This document shows, one piece after another, positions 1-9,337 of a DNA stretch of 64,000 bases. This stretch comes from Rudaea sp. 3F27F6 (GTDB lineage: Bacteria > Pseudomonadota > Gammaproteobacteria > Xanthomonadales > Rhodanobacteraceae). The translations under genes were made by a program, and so were the position numbers. The stretch is from positions 620,001 to 684,000 of the forward strand of contig NZ_SCNG01000002.1 of assembly GCF_005503555.1 (NCBI RefSeq), in the 5' to 3' direction. The notes under the pieces were generated by a model that did not search any database, was not told where the DNA came from, and saw only the letters and a program-made list of their open reading frames with translations. How positions within the stretch are numbered: position 1 is the stretch's first letter; every line of letters begins with the position of its first letter.

Positions 1-170
1 GTGTCGTCGTCGACCACGAGAGCCGGAGTCAGTGCGAGGGGAATCGTAGCGAGATTCAAAGGTATGCCGTCGAAGAACTGCCGCGGACCGCGCGTTGCGG
101 CGTCATTGTAGAACAACGGCAAGCGCCGGCCGCGGCGGAAAATTTCGGCGCCGTGCGATAATTCGCGCAT
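1..170 (-). CDS. Hypothetical ORF, cut by left window edge
   Basis: Reading leftward from an ATG at 168-170, a frame stays open for 56 codons to the window edge. A purine-rich GGAGGGG lies immediately upstream, closer than usual for a ribosome site. The peptide has a basic start and a hydrophobic PLNLATIPLALTPALVV stretch; I do not recognise it. It would be divergent from metG with only about 20 bp between starts. It could equally be a chance open frame in GC-rich DNA. Confidence 0.3.
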   Translation of the reverse strand, partial: MRELSHGAEIFRRGRRLPLFYNDAATRGPRQFFDGIPLNLATIPLALTPALVVDDD

Positions 171-190
171 CCCCTCCGGAACTGCCGTAC

Positions 191-2287
191 ATGTCACGCA
201 AACTTCTCGTCACCCACGCCCTGCCCTACGCGAACGGCCCGCTGCACATCGGCCATCTGCTGGGCTACCTGCAATGCGACATCTGGGTGCGCGCGCGACG
301 CATGGCCGGCGATACGGTGGTGTTCGTCAGCGCCGACGACGCGCACGGTACGCCGATCATGCTCGCCGCCGAGAAGGCCGGGCTCGCGCCCGAGGAATTC
401 ATCAAGGGCATTCAGGCTTCGCACGAGCGCGACTTCGCCGATTTCAGCGTGGTCTACGACAACTACTACACCACCCATTCGGACGAGAACCGCGAACTCG
501 CGAGCCTGATTTACGGGCGCCTGCGCGACGCGGGTCACATCGACAAGCGCACGATCCGCCAGCTCTACGACCCGGTGAAGAACATGTTCCTGCCGGATCG
601 CTACATCAAGGGCACCTGTCCGAACTGCGGCACGCCCGATCAGTACGGCGACAACTGCGAGAACTGCGGCGCGACCTACGCGCCGACCGATCTGATCGAC
701 CCGCGCTCGGTGGTCTCGGGCGCGACGCCGGAATTGCGCGACTCGGAGCATTACTTCTTCAAGGTCGGCGACTTCACCACCCTGCTGCGCGGTTGGCTGG
801 CCGGAAAACTCACCGGTAGCAAGCCGGTCGTGCATTCGTCCGTCGCCGCCAAGCTCAAGGAATGGCTCGACGCCGAAGGCGGCGTGCGCGACTGGGACAT
901 CTCGCGCGACGCGCCCTACTTCGGCTTTCCGATTCCCGATGCGCCGGGCAAGTTCTTCTACGTCTGGCTCGACGCGCCGGTCGGCTATCTCGCCAGCTTC
1001 AAGAACTGGTGCGCGAAGACCGGTGGCGACTTCGATGCCTATCTGGCCGAGAACAGCACGGCCGAGATGCACCATTTCATCGGCAAGGACATCGTCAACT
1101 TCCACGGCCTGTTCTGGCCGGCAATGCTGCACGGCGCGAAGCTGCGCACGCCGACCGCGCTGCACGTCAACGGCTACCTCACCGTCAACGGCGCGAAAAT
1201 GTCGAAGTCGCGCGGCACCTTCATCGAAGCGCGCACTTATCTCGATGCGGGCCTCGATGCGGACTATCTGCGCTACTACTACGCGACGATCCTCAGTCCC
1301 GCGCCGGTCGACGTCGATCTCGATCTCAAGGCCTTCGAGGAACGCGTCAATTCGCATCTGGTCGGCAAGTGGGTCAACATCGCGAGCCGCACCGCGGGTT
1401 TCGTGCACAAGCATTTCGGCGGCAGGCTCGCGGCGCAGTTGCCGGCCGACGAAGCCGCGCGTTATGCCGACGCCGCGCAAAGGCTTGCCCACTGTGCCGC
1501 ACAGTTCGACGCCGGCGAGTTCGCCGCGGCGACGCGCGAAATCATGGCCGTCGCCGACGAAGCGAACGCCTACGTTGCCGAGAACGCGCCGTGGAATCTG
1601 GCCAAGGACGAAGCGCGTCTCGCCCAGCTGCATACGGTCTGCACGCTCGCGCTGAATTACTTCCGCCTGATCAGCATCTACCTCGCGCCGATCGTGCCGG
1701 CCACCGCGGCGCGCGCCTCGGCCTTGTTCAACGAAACCTCGCCGCACTTCGATGCCGCGGCACAGCCGCTGCTCGGCACGCCGATCAACGAGTTCTCCGC
1801 GCTCGCCACACGCATCGACGCGAAAAAGATCGAAGCGATGATCGAAGCCTCGAAAACTTCGCTGCAGGCGAACGCGCCCGCGCCGGCCGCCGAGAAGAAA
1901 CCCGCCAAGGGCGGCAAAGCCGCCGCCGTAAGCGTGCCGGCCGCCGCGGCCGACGGCTTCATTTCCATCGACGACTTCGCCAGGCTCGACCTGCGCGTCG
2001 GTCTGGTTCTGCAATGCGCTTTCGTCGACGGATCGGACAAGCTGCTGCGCTTCGAACTCGATGCCGGCGCTCTCGGCAAGCGGCAGATTTTTTCCGGCAT
2101 CCGCGCGGCCTATCCGGAGCCGGAAAAGCTCGTCGGCCGCCGTGTCGTGTTCATCGCCAATCTCGCGCCGCGCAAGATGCGCTTCGGCGTCTCCGAGGGC
2201 ATGATCCTCTCGGCCGGCACGGGCGACGCGGATCTGTTCCTGCTCGATGCGGATGCCGGGGCGCAGCCCGGCGCTCCGGTCAAGTAA
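191..2287 (+). CDS. metG: Methionyl-tRNA synthetase
   Basis: Class I aminoacyl-tRNA synthetase charging tRNA-Met with methionine in the cytoplasm; 698 aa, the length of the long, dimeric bacterial MetG. The HIGH signature is at residues 19-22 (PLHIGH), a zinc-binding knuckle with CPNCG and CENCG pairs is near residue 140, and KMSKS is at 336-340. After an Ala/Lys-rich linker the C-terminal 110 residues form the tRNA-binding EMAP/Trbp111-like domain (DFARLDLRVGLV). I chose ATG 191 because the protein then begins SRKLLVTHALPYANG, as the family does; the frame is open further upstream but that part is low-complexity and not family-like. Confidence 0.97.
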   Translation: MSRKLLVTHALPYANGPLHIGHLLGYLQCDIWVRARRMAGDTVVFVSADDAHGTPIMLAAEKAGLAPEEFIKGIQASHERDFADFSVVYDNYYTTHSDENRELASLIYGRLRDAGHIDKRTIRQLYDPVKNMFLPDRYIKGTCPNCGTPDQYGDNCENCGATYAPTDLIDPRSVVSGATPELRDSEHYFFKVGDFTTLLRGWLAGKLTGSKPVVHSSVAAKLKEWLDAEGGVRDWDISRDAPYFGFPIPDAPGKFFYVWLDAPVGYLASFKNWCAKTGGDFDAYLAENSTAEMHHFIGKDIVNFHGLFWPAMLHGAKLRTPTALHVNGYLTVNGAKMSKSRGTFIEARTYLDAGLDADYLRYYYATILSPAPVDVDLDLKAFEERVNSHLVGKWVNIASRTAGFVHKHFGGRLAAQLPADEAARYADAAQRLAHCAAQFDAGEFAAATREIMAVADEANAYVAENAPWNLAKDEARLAQLHTVCTLALNYFRLISIYLAPIVPATAARASALFNETSPHFDAAAQPLLGTPINEFSALATRIDAKKIEAMIEASKTSLQANAPAPAAEKKPAKGGKAAAVSVPAAAADGFISIDDFARLDLRVGLVLQCAFVDGSDKLLRFELDAGALGKRQIFSGIRAAYPEPEKLVGRRVVFIANLAPRKMRFGVSEGMILSAGTGDADLFLLDADAGAQPGAPVK

Positions 2288-2312
2288 GACGGCACCCGCG
2301 CCTTCGCGAACC

Positions 2313-2335
2313 CGGCCGCGCGCAACGCGCGGCCG
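2313..2335 (+). terminator. GC-rich hairpin after metG
   Basis: A perfect 10-bp stem (CGGCCGCGCG / CGCGCGGCCG) with a CAA loop begins 26 bases after the metG stop. There is no T tract, so it may act as an mRNA 3' stabiliser or weak terminator. Confidence 0.5.
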
Positions 2336-2699
2336 TGCGCCAAATCCGCCGCCGCATCCAGCGCCAAGCTCGCGGCGAAGCACGAATAGTGTCGACTCGC
2401 TCGCGATTTAAGAGTGCCGCGCTTTTCGCCACCACCGCTCGTTCGCTAGAGTCGGGACGAGTCGATGCCGTCGATATGTCCGGCCATCGACCCGTAACAG
2501 GGGGCTGTTCATGCGGATCTCGATCGGAACGTGCATGCGCGCGTGGCTGCCATCGTCGGCGGCTGCGTCGGTGCGCGACGTCCCGTCGCCGCGGTCGCGC
2601 CCGGCCGCACTCGGAATGCCCCTGCCCGCCTTTTCGCCATTCCGTTCCGCGGCTCTGCGGCGCCATTTGCCGACGGACTGAAACTTTGGATCTGCCTCT
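2336..2699. other. Intergenic region upstream of collagen-like gene
   Basis: About 360 bases between the metG hairpin and the collagen-like gene. Open frames here are GC-bias shadows. It presumably carries the promoter of the gene at 2700, but I cannot point to convincing -35/-10 boxes. Confidence 0.4.
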
Positions 2700-3899
2700 A
2701 TGAAAACGAACTTCGCCCTGCGTCCCCGTTCACTCAGTGCCCTTATCGCCGGCGTTCTGCTGTCGACCGGTGCCGCCGCACAAAACGTTGCGGTCACCCC
2801 GCCGAGCGGCGGTGGCTTCGTCGTCAACAATTCGGCGGGCACGCCGCAGTTCACGATCGATCCAAGCGGCAAGCTGTTCTTTGCGTCGTTGCCCGGCGCA
2901 GCGACCCAGTCGAGCGCACTCTGCTTCAACGCGGTCAGCGGCCAGCTCGGCCCGTGCGGCACGCTGCCGGGCGGCGCAACCGGGGCGACGGGCGCAACCG
3001 GACCCGCCGGCGCGACAGGCCCCACGGGTGCGACCGGCGCGGGCGTCACCGGACCGACCGGCGCCCAGGGCATTCAAGGTGTCACCGGCCCCGTAGGCCC
3101 GATCGGCCCGACCGGAGCGGGCGGCGGCGCGACAGGCCCGACGGGCCCGCAAGGCATTCAAGGCATTCAGGGCGTCACCGGGCCGATAGGCAACCCCGGC
3201 CCGACCGGGCCGCAGGGCACTGCGGGCGCCACCGGTCCGCTGGGCGCGCAAGGTGTCACAGGTGTCACCGGACCGATCGGCGCAACCGGCGATACCGGTG
3301 CGACCGGCCCGACTGGCGCAACCGGAGCCACGGGTCTCGTCGGCGTGACCGGCGCAACCGGTCCGACTGGGCCTAGCGGAAGCAGCGCGATCATCCCGAT
3401 CGCATCGGGTCTGCCGCTGGCCGTCACGACGATTGCCGGCGGTCTGCCGGGTACGGGAGGCCTGGTCGGTTTCGGCAACAGCGCCTCCACGTCGAGCATC
3501 ATCGGCGGGACGATCGATCTGACCGGCGGCCCCGGCGTGCTGCAGAATTTCGCTTTCAGCGTGCCTCGCGCCGGCACCATCACCTCGATCTCCGCGTATT
3601 TCAGCAACACCGCGGCGCTGAGTCTGGTCGGCAGCACCGTCACTCTGACCGGGCAGTTGTACGCGTCGGCCACGCCGAACAACACGTTCACGCCGGTTGC
3701 GGGAACTCAGGTGATCCTGGCCCCGGCGTTCACCGGCCTCATCGCCATCGGCACGATATCGAACGGCGTCACGACCGGACTCAGCATCCCGGTGACGCCG
3801 CAGACGCGACTGCTGTACGTGGTCTCGGCCTCTGCTACCGGACTCACCCTGATCAACACGGTGCAGGGCTATTGGAGCGGCGCCGTAGCGATACAGTAA
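2700..3899 (+). CDS. Secreted collagen-like triple-helix-repeat protein with BclB-type C-terminal domain
   Basis: 399 aa. An N-terminal signal peptide (about residues 1-28, ending GAAAQ) is followed by a short Gly/Ser-rich head. Residues about 95-225 are Gly-X-Y triplets dominated by GATGPTGPT and GPQGIQG units, the Thr-rich form seen in bacterial collagens. The last about 170 residues, from [13 protein letters not shown], resemble the C-terminal domain of Bacillus BclB-type exosporium glycoproteins (assignment from memory of the family). Likely a surface-displayed trimeric protein. It stands alone between metG and a hydrolase gene. Repeat number may vary between strains. Confidence 0.85.
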   Translation: MKTNFALRPRSLSALIAGVLLSTGAAAQNVAVTPPSGGGFVVNNSAGTPQFTIDPSGKLFFASLPGAATQSSALCFNAVSGQLGPCGTLPGGATGATGATGPAGATGPTGATGAGVTGPTGAQGIQGVTGPVGPIGPTGAGGGATGPTGPQGIQGIQGVTGPIGNPGPTGPQGTAGATGPLGAQGVTGVTGPIGATGDTGATGPTGATGATGLVGVTGATGPTGPSGSSAIIPIASGLPLAVTTIAGGLPGTGGLVGFGNSASTSSIIGGTIDLTGGPGVLQNFAFSVPRAGTITSISAYFSNTAALSLVGSTVTLTGQLYASATPNNTFTPVAGTQVILAPAFTGLIAIGTISNGVTTGLSIPVTPQTRLLYVVSASATGLTLINTVQGYWSGAVAIQ

Positions 3900-4108
3900 A
3901 CCCGTTTTGCGCAAATCCTGCGGCATGCGTGCGTTGTGCGCGTGCCGCTTTGCGCAACCGGGTTTGAGCGGTGCGATATACGCCGTCGCGTGCATGCCAT
4001 TGCGACGGCTACGATTCGACATGTGCCGGAGAAATCCACGCCGATCGGCCGCATGCTGCCGGCCGCAGCGCGATCTCCGCCGCGGAGTCGCGCTACACTC
4101 CGTCCACT

Positions 4109-5059
4109 ATGGATTTCGACCACCACATCACCGCGATCGATACGGGCTTTTTCCGCCCGCAGTTCGATGCCAGCCATCTCATCGTGCACAACGGCCGCGC
4201 GGCGTTTGTCGACGTCGGCACCAATCATTCCATTCCGTTGCTGCTCGATGCGCTGAAACGCAAACAGATCGGCGTCGAGCAGATCGACTACGTGATCCTG
4301 ACCCACGTGCATCTCGATCATGCCGGCGGCGCCGGCCTGGCGATGCAGAACTTTCCGAATGCAAAGCTCGTCGTGCATCCGCGCGGCGCACGCCACATGA
4401 TCGATCCGTCCGCGCTGATCGCCGGCGCGACCGCGGTCTACGGCCCCGAGGAAATCGCGCGCAGCTACGGCACCCTCGTGCCGGTGCCGGCCGAACGCGT
4501 CGTCGAAGCGGGCGACGGCCATGTCGTCGATCTCGCCGGACGCGAGCTGCTCTGCTTCGACACGCCGGGCCATGCGCGCCACCACATCTGCCTTTGGGAC
4601 GCCGCGAGCCGCGCGTTCTTCACCGGCGACACCTTCGGCCTTTCCTACCGCGAATTCGATACCGACAAAGGCGCCTTCATTCTGCCGACGTCGACGCCGG
4701 TGCAGTTCGAGCCCGATGCGCTCAAACACTCCGTCGCGCGCATGCTCGAACGCGATCCGCAGCAGATGTTTCTGACCCACTACAGCCGCGTCACCGACGT
4801 GCCGCGACTCGGCCGAGATCTTTACACGCAGATCGACGCGATGGTCGCGATCACCCAGGCGCATGCGGCCGACGCCGACCGCCACACGCGCATCGCCGAC
4901 GATCTCGCCGATTTGTACGTCGCGCGCGCGCAGGCGCACGGCTGTAGGTTCGATGCGCAGCAGGTGCGCGAGCTGCTCGGAGTGGACATCGAACTGAATA
5001 CCCAGGGACTCGAAGTCTGGCTCGACAAGCAGGCCGCTTCGGGAGCCAAAGGCCGCTGA
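4109..5059 (+). CDS. MBL-fold metallohydrolase
   Basis: 316-aa metallo-beta-lactamase-superfamily hydrolase. The metal-binding signature THVHLDHAGG (HxHxDH) is near residue 70, followed by DTPGHARHH and a later FTGDTFG, the usual order of zinc ligands. I chose ATG 4109 (MDFDHHITAIDTGF): the frame is open upstream to 3971 but that stretch is Cys/Arg-rich and lacks family character. No signal peptide, so cytoplasmic. The stop is 4 bases from the next start, suggesting co-transcription with the DUF2007 gene. The substrate cannot be deduced. Confidence 0.9.
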   Translation: MDFDHHITAIDTGFFRPQFDASHLIVHNGRAAFVDVGTNHSIPLLLDALKRKQIGVEQIDYVILTHVHLDHAGGAGLAMQNFPNAKLVVHPRGARHMIDPSALIAGATAVYGPEEIARSYGTLVPVPAERVVEAGDGHVVDLAGRELLCFDTPGHARHHICLWDAASRAFFTGDTFGLSYREFDTDKGAFILPTSTPVQFEPDALKHSVARMLERDPQQMFLTHYSRVTDVPRLGRDLYTQIDAMVAITQAHAADADRHTRIADDLADLYVARAQAHGCRFDAQQVRELLGVDIELNTQGLEVWLDKQAASGAKGR

Positions 5060-5063
5060 GCGC

Positions 5064-5639
5064 ATGCGCCGCGCCTACTGGACGCTCGACTGGTACGACG
5101 CGCATATCGTCGCGCAGATGTTGCACCACGAAGGCATCGACGCCTGGGTGTTCAACGACAATATCGTGCGCACAGACTGGATGCAGGCGATCGCCTACGG
5201 GGGCTATCGCGTGATGATCGATGACGGCGAGCTGGCCGACGCGCAGAAACACATCGACGACTATCTACACGGTAAACGCCGTCTCGCAGCAGCCGACGAC
5301 GACCTCGATCTCTGTCCGAACTGCGGCGGCCACGCCGTGCGCGACAATGCGGTGCCGCGGCGCCTTCTGTTTATCTGGTTCTTCCTCAGTTTCCTCAGCG
5401 TGCCTGTTTTCGTCGCCATCGCCGTCGCCCACTATGCCAGCTCGCTGAGCCATATCGACATCGTCGGTACGGTGGCCTTGTCCACCGCCGTTTTCTTTCT
5501 GTTGACCGCCGTGCTGCCGCCGCTCTACTCCGCGTTCCGCCTCAAATGGCAGTACCGCTGCGATAATTGCGCGCATCGCTGGCAGTCGCCGCCGCAGGAA
5601 CGCTGGTCGATCCTGCGCGACCGCGCTTCCGGCGCCTGA
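5064..5639 (+). CDS. DUF2007-type membrane protein with zinc ribbons
   Basis: 191 aa. The N-terminal part (YWTLDWYDAHIVAQMLHHEG, then a GGYRVMIDD segment) matches DUF2007, a putative signal-transducing domain. A CPNCGG knuckle at about residue 91 and a CDNCAHRW knuckle near the C-terminus flank two predicted membrane helices (about 107-130 and 137-160), so the two halves of a zinc ribbon could sit on one face of the membrane. It follows the MBL hydrolase by 4 bases and is followed after 17 bases by rsxB. Function unknown. Confidence 0.75.
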   Translation: MRRAYWTLDWYDAHIVAQMLHHEGIDAWVFNDNIVRTDWMQAIAYGGYRVMIDDGELADAQKHIDDYLHGKRRLAAADDDLDLCPNCGGHAVRDNAVPRRLLFIWFFLSFLSVPVFVAIAVAHYASSLSHIDIVGTVALSTAVFFLLTAVLPPLYSAFRLKWQYRCDNCAHRWQSPPQERWSILRDRASGA

Positions 5640-5656
5640 GCGCAGTGTAGTCACGC

Positions 5657-6298
5657 ATGTCCACCGCCCTACCCGATCCGCCATCGCTCGTTCAGCGCAT
5701 CGACGCGCTGCTGCCGCAGACCCAGTGCACGCGCTGCGGCTATCCGGCCTGCCTTGCCTATGCCGAGGCGATCGCCGCGGGCGAAGCCGATCTCAATCAA
5801 TGCCCGCCGGGTGGCGCCGAAGGCATCCGCGAACTTGCCACCCTGCTCGGCCGCGAAACAAAACCGCTCAACCCGGCGAACGGCGTCGAACAGCCGGCCG
5901 AGATCGCGGTGATCGACGAGGACGCCTGCATCGGCTGCACCAAGTGCATCCAGGTCTGTCCGGTCGATGCGATCGTCGGCGCGAACAAACTCATGCACAC
6001 CGTGCTGAGCGCAGAGTGCAGCGGCTGCGAGCTGTGCATTCCGGCCTGCCCGGTCGACTGCATCGCGATGATCGTCGACGAGACGCAGAACAGCTTGGCG
6101 CACAATGCGCACGCCGCGCACTACCGGCAGCGCTACGACGCGCGCAATGCGCGCCTCGCGCGCGAACGCGACGAACGCGAGGCGGCGATCGCCGCGCGCA
6201 AGGCCGAGGTCCGCGACGGTGCGCGCAGCGCCGTGCTCGAGGCGATTGCACGCGCGAAGGCGAAGCGCTCCGGCACGGGCGAACCGAAGGACGCATAG
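5657..6298 (+). CDS. rsxB: RnfB/RsxB-type ferredoxin, stand-alone
   Basis: 213-aa iron-sulfur protein. The N-terminal third has the Rnf-type [4Fe-4S] motif ([16 protein letters not shown], then QCPPGG). Two bacterial ferredoxin motifs follow: [16 protein letters not shown] and [17 protein letters not shown] charged Ala/Arg-rich C-terminal tail replaces further domains. Unlike complete RnfB there is no N-terminal membrane helix, and no rnfACDGE genes are nearby. The rsxB-nth order is familiar from xanthomonads, so the protein is probably a soluble electron carrier, perhaps serving Fe-S enzymes such as Nth next door; that role is inference. Confidence 0.88.
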   Translation: MSTALPDPPSLVQRIDALLPQTQCTRCGYPACLAYAEAIAAGEADLNQCPPGGAEGIRELATLLGRETKPLNPANGVEQPAEIAVIDEDACIGCTKCIQVCPVDAIVGANKLMHTVLSAECSGCELCIPACPVDCIAMIVDETQNSLAHNAHAAHYRQRYDARNARLARERDEREAAIAARKAEVRDGARSAVLEAIARAKAKRSGTGEPKDA

Positions 6299-6339
6299 CT
6301 TGGAAAAGCCCATGCGGCTTCGATAAGCACCGATATAAA

Positions 6340-6410
6340 ACCTCCACCACGGAGAACACAGAGAACAATTTATGTTGGCGTTCTTCTCCGTGTTCTCCGC
6401 GACTCGATCT
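6340..6410. repeat. Inverted repeat between rsxB and nth
   Basis: GGAGAACACAGAGAA on the left is mirrored by TTCTCCGTGTTCTCC about 30 bases to the right, with AT-rich sequence between. It could be a dispersed intergenic repeat or an RNA hairpin in the rsxB-nth message. Confidence 0.4.
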
Positions 6411-6472
6411 TTAGCTTTTCAAAGCCCGATCCCTTTACCCGCTGCAAACTCAACTTTTAGGCCATTCGATAG

Positions 6473-7111
6473 ATGAATGCGGAAAAACGCGCGGAAATCT
6501 TCCGCCGCCTGCGCGAGGTCAATCCGAAACCGCGCAGCGAACTCGAATACGCGACGCCATTTCAGTTGCTGATCTCGGTGATCCTGTCGGCGCAGGCGAC
6601 CGACGTCGGCGTGAACAAGGCGACGCGCCGGCTATACCCGGTCGCCGGCACGGCAAAGGCGATCCTCGAACTCGGCGAGGAAAAGCTGCGCAGCTATATC
6701 TCGACGATCGGCCTGTTCAACGCCAAGGCGAAGAATGTGATCGCGACCTGCCGCATCCTCGTCGAACAATACGGCGGCGAAGTACCGCGCACGCGCGACG
6801 CGCTCGAAGCGCTGCCCGGCGTCGGCCGCAAGACCGCGAACGTGGTGCTCAATACCGCATTTGGCATGCCGACGATCGCGGTCGATACGCATATCTTCCG
6901 CGTCTCCAACCGCACCGGCCTCGCGCCCGGTAAGACCGTGCGCGCGGTCGAGGACAAACTCGAAAAAGTCGTGTCCGACGAATTCAAGCTCGACGCGCAC
7001 CATTGGCTGATCCTGCACGGCCGCTACGTGTGCAAGGCGCGCAAGCCCGACTGCCCGCAATGCGTGATCCGCGATCTGTGCGAGTACAAACACAAGACCG
7101 CGGCCGCGTGA
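6473..7111 (+). CDS. nth: Endonuclease III
   Basis: 212-aa bifunctional DNA glycosylase/AP lyase for oxidised pyrimidines. The helix-hairpin-helix LPGVGRKTANVV carries the catalytic Lys120, and AVDTHIFRV carries Asp138, at the same numbers as in the E. coli enzyme. The C-terminal [4Fe-4S] loop is complete (CKARKPDCPQCVIRDLC). It sits 174 bases after rsxB in the same direction. Confidence 0.97.
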   Translation: MNAEKRAEIFRRLREVNPKPRSELEYATPFQLLISVILSAQATDVGVNKATRRLYPVAGTAKAILELGEEKLRSYISTIGLFNAKAKNVIATCRILVEQYGGEVPRTRDALEALPGVGRKTANVVLNTAFGMPTIAVDTHIFRVSNRTGLAPGKTVRAVEDKLEKVVSDEFKLDAHHWLILHGRYVCKARKPDCPQCVIRDLCEYKHKTAAA

Positions 7112-7243
7112 AAGCGCGACTGCGCCGATGCGCACGCTTTTTTATCCGCGGACGCCGAAGCGCACCCGGATCGTTGCCGCAAAACTGTTCCGTATCTTTT
7201 TGAACAAGGCCGGCGGCAACTCCCCGAATTGCGTCGCCAATCT

Positions 7244-7684
7244 CTACGGCTTCTGCTGCAAAGCTATCGTGACGCTCGCATTGCCATCGCCGTCGCGAAG
7301 ATCCATCGAACCGGTCAGATTGACGCCGTTGCCGGTGTAGCTGACCCGGCACGAATAACTCTGGCCGCCGCCGATGGTCGCCGACAAATAGCAGCTCTTG
7401 CCTTCGGAGAACGGCGACGTCGATGCAGGGCAGCTCGTGCCCTTGAGCGTGCCGCCTTGGAAAATGGTGCCGTTCTCGCTGATGATCTGCAGCTTCTGGA
7501 AATAAGCGCTGCCGTTGCCGACGTTGAAGACGTAGCAAACGGCCGTGGTTTGAGAACCGCCCGCGTAAATCGGCCCTCCGGCGAGGGTGCCGTCGGCGTA
7601 CGCCGCTTGTCCGGCACCGAGAAGCCACAAGAATGCGGCGGCGGGAAGATAGACGGCAGAGGCGGAAATTCGACGAATCATCAT
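7244..7684 (-). CDS. Secreted protein of unknown function
   Basis: 146 aa from ATG 7684, chosen because GGAG lies 8 bases upstream. Residues 1-29 form a signal peptide (hydrophobic core AVYLPAAAFLWLLGAG, end AAYADG). The mature part is Gly/Ser/Thr-rich with several Cys (AVCYVFNVG, GTSCPAS, KSCYLSA, YSCRVSY) that could form disulfides, suggesting a small all-beta periplasmic or extracellular domain. Convergent with nth; alone on its strand. Family not recognised. Confidence 0.65.
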   Translation of the reverse strand: MMIRRISASAVYLPAAAFLWLLGAGQAAYADGTLAGGPIYAGGSQTTAVCYVFNVGNGSAYFQKLQIISENGTIFQGGTLKGTSCPASTSPFSEGKSCYLSATIGGGQSYSCRVSYTGNGVNLTGSMDLRDGDGNASVTIALQQKP

Positions 7685-8055
7685 TACAAATTCTCCTTTT
7701 TCGGCCAAGAAAACGGATTACTTCGAGAGTATTCGACTTCACCGCATATCCCGATGCGGGCTGATGCAAAGGCGGCGCGCAAGACGCCGGCTTCAAACCA
7801 ACTTGCCAGTGCTGCAAATTCGGTGCCGCGCTAAATGGCGCGCATTCCGCGCAACCGATCACATATTTTCTGCCCACCGGCATCGGCGCATGCCGCACAA
7901 CGTCACTGCTTTGACATGCGGTGTCACGGGTGCCGATTCTTCAAGGCGCATTGCATCGCACACGGCGGTTACTTCAATTGGCTGATGCCGGTCTGTATAC
8001 CCGCCACGATTTTCGTTTGCGCCTTAGCGCACACGGCGGTTCGGCATCGCGGCGG
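7685..8055. other. Intergenic region
   Basis: About 370 bases upstream of the secreted-protein gene and downstream of the GNAT gene, both on the minus strand. It is less GC-rich than its surroundings and should contain the promoter of the secreted protein. I see no RNA gene, and no ORF with coding character. Confidence 0.4.
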
Positions 8056-8655
8056 TCACGCCAATTTCACAAGCGTCCTTAGCCAGAAGCGCAAGCGATG
8101 AATGCTCGCCTGCGCCGCCCCGATTTCCTGCCAGTCGAGTTCGCAGAACATATCGTCCTGGCGCGCGTAACCGCGCTTGAGCCAGAACGCGTCGTTGTCG
8201 CGATGGCCGACAGAGCGGCGCGGATCGCCGGCATCGCGCTCGACGGCGCAGAACGCGGTCAGCGCGAAGCGGCCGAGGCTGCGTGCGTAGCCCTCGCGCT
8301 CGTCGAAGAAACGATGACCGAGGCCGTGGCCGCGATACTCGCCGAGCAGGACCGACTCGCCGAAATAGAACACGTCGCCCAAGGCGATGCCGCGATCGCG
8401 AAACGGTTTCTGGAAAGCGGGCGTCTCGTCGCTTAGCGGAATGCCGGTCGACGCGCCGATCACGCGTTCGCCGTCGAAGGCGAGCACGAACAGGCTTTCG
8501 GGCGATTTCGCATAGGTCGCCAGGTATTGCTTCTCGTAGCCGCGATCTCCCGCATACAGATACGGCCAGTCGCGGAACACGGCGATGCGCAATGCGGCGA
8601 CGGCATCGAGATACGGTTCGACTTGCGCGCCGCGGAAGGTCTTCACGTCGATCAT
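8056..8655 (-). CDS. GNAT-family N-acetyltransferase
   Basis: 199 aa. The acetyl-CoA binding region is visible around residues 85-125 (DVFYFGESVLLGEYRGHGLG), with the Q/RxxGxG/A-like loop as YRGHGLGHRFF. A start at ATG 8655 gives MIDVKTF. Such proteins acetylate a small molecule or a protein N-terminus; the substrate is not deducible. Divergent from the Spy-like gene at 8807. Confidence 0.8.
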   Translation of the reverse strand: MIDVKTFRGAQVEPYLDAVAALRIAVFRDWPYLYAGDRGYEKQYLATYAKSPESLFVLAFDGERVIGASTGIPLSDETPAFQKPFRDRGIALGDVFYFGESVLLGEYRGHGLGHRFFDEREGYARSLGRFALTAFCAVERDAGDPRRSVGHRDNDAFWLKRGYARQDDMFCELDWQEIGAAQASIHRLRFWLRTLVKLA

Positions 8656-8806
8656 GCGCGCGACGATAGCCGAAGCTCCCGCCGGTGCAAAGCGCGCATA
8701 TCCGCGCCGGCTTCACACAACTTTACTCAAGCCACAAATGCCGCCAACACTCGCCGCGCAGACTGTTTCGCGGGGCATCTTCCCCGCCAATACGAAGGTA
8801 TCGACC

Positions 8807-9283
8807 ATGATCACTTCCCAGTTCGTCCGCGACAGTCTGTTGACGCTGCGCCGTGCCACAGTCCGGCCCGCGATTCTGTCCGTCTTTCTCGGCGGCCTTG
8901 CCATCGCCGGGTCCACTCGCGCCCTCGCCCACGACCCGGTCAGCGATGTCGTGGGGCATGTGCAGACCATGCTGCAATTCGTCTACGACAACACCGGCGC
9001 GACCGATGCGCAGAAGGCCCGGCTGGCCGCGCTCGTGCAGCAGGCCAACGCCGATCTCGCGCCGATCCAGACGAGCATGCGCAAGAGCCATATGCAGATG
9101 TTCTCCCTGCTCACCGCCGACAGCATCGATCGCGCCGCGATCGAAGCAGCGCGTGCGGCGCAGATGAGTGCAACGGAGCAGGAATCCAAGCGCTCCACGC
9201 AGTTCATCACCGACGTCGCCGAGACGCTCACGCCCGTGCAACGCAAAGCGCTCGCCGATCACGCGCAGCAGCACGGCGGTTGA
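8807..9283 (+). CDS. Spy/CpxP-like periplasmic protein
   Basis: 158 aa with a long signal sequence (about residues 1-42, RPAILSVFLGGLAIAGS then ALAHD). The mature part is helical, Gln/Ala-rich and contains ATDAQKARLAALVQQANADL and LTPVQRKALADH, resembling LTxxQ motifs of the Spy/CpxP family of periplasmic chaperones and metal sensors. It lies 54 bases before an OmpR-type response regulator and its kinase in the same direction, so it may be target or accessory sensor of that pair, as CpxP is for CpxAR. That link is inference. Confidence 0.7.
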   Translation: MITSQFVRDSLLTLRRATVRPAILSVFLGGLAIAGSTRALAHDPVSDVVGHVQTMLQFVYDNTGATDAQKARLAALVQQANADLAPIQTSMRKSHMQMFSLLTADSIDRAAIEAARAAQMSATEQESKRSTQFITDVAETLTPVQRKALADHAQQHGG

Positions 9284-9337
9284 CCCCGCAACGGAAGCGT
9301 GTTGCGATCCGTGCATTGATCGAAGCCGGCTGCGTGC

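Noticed and set aside
194-2383. A 729-codon minus-strand frame opposite metG
   Set aside because: It is an antisense shadow of a gene with complete MetG motifs; the translated protein is Arg/Glu-rich without domains.
2970-3390. Short tandem DNA repeats that look like a CRISPR or satellite
   Set aside because: The period is 9 bases in frame with Gly-X-Y coding, so it is the collagen domain; there are no spacers.
7763-8101. Short plus-strand frames upstream of the secreted-protein gene
   Set aside because: They overlap the 3' end of the GNAT gene or promoter DNA and have no coding character.
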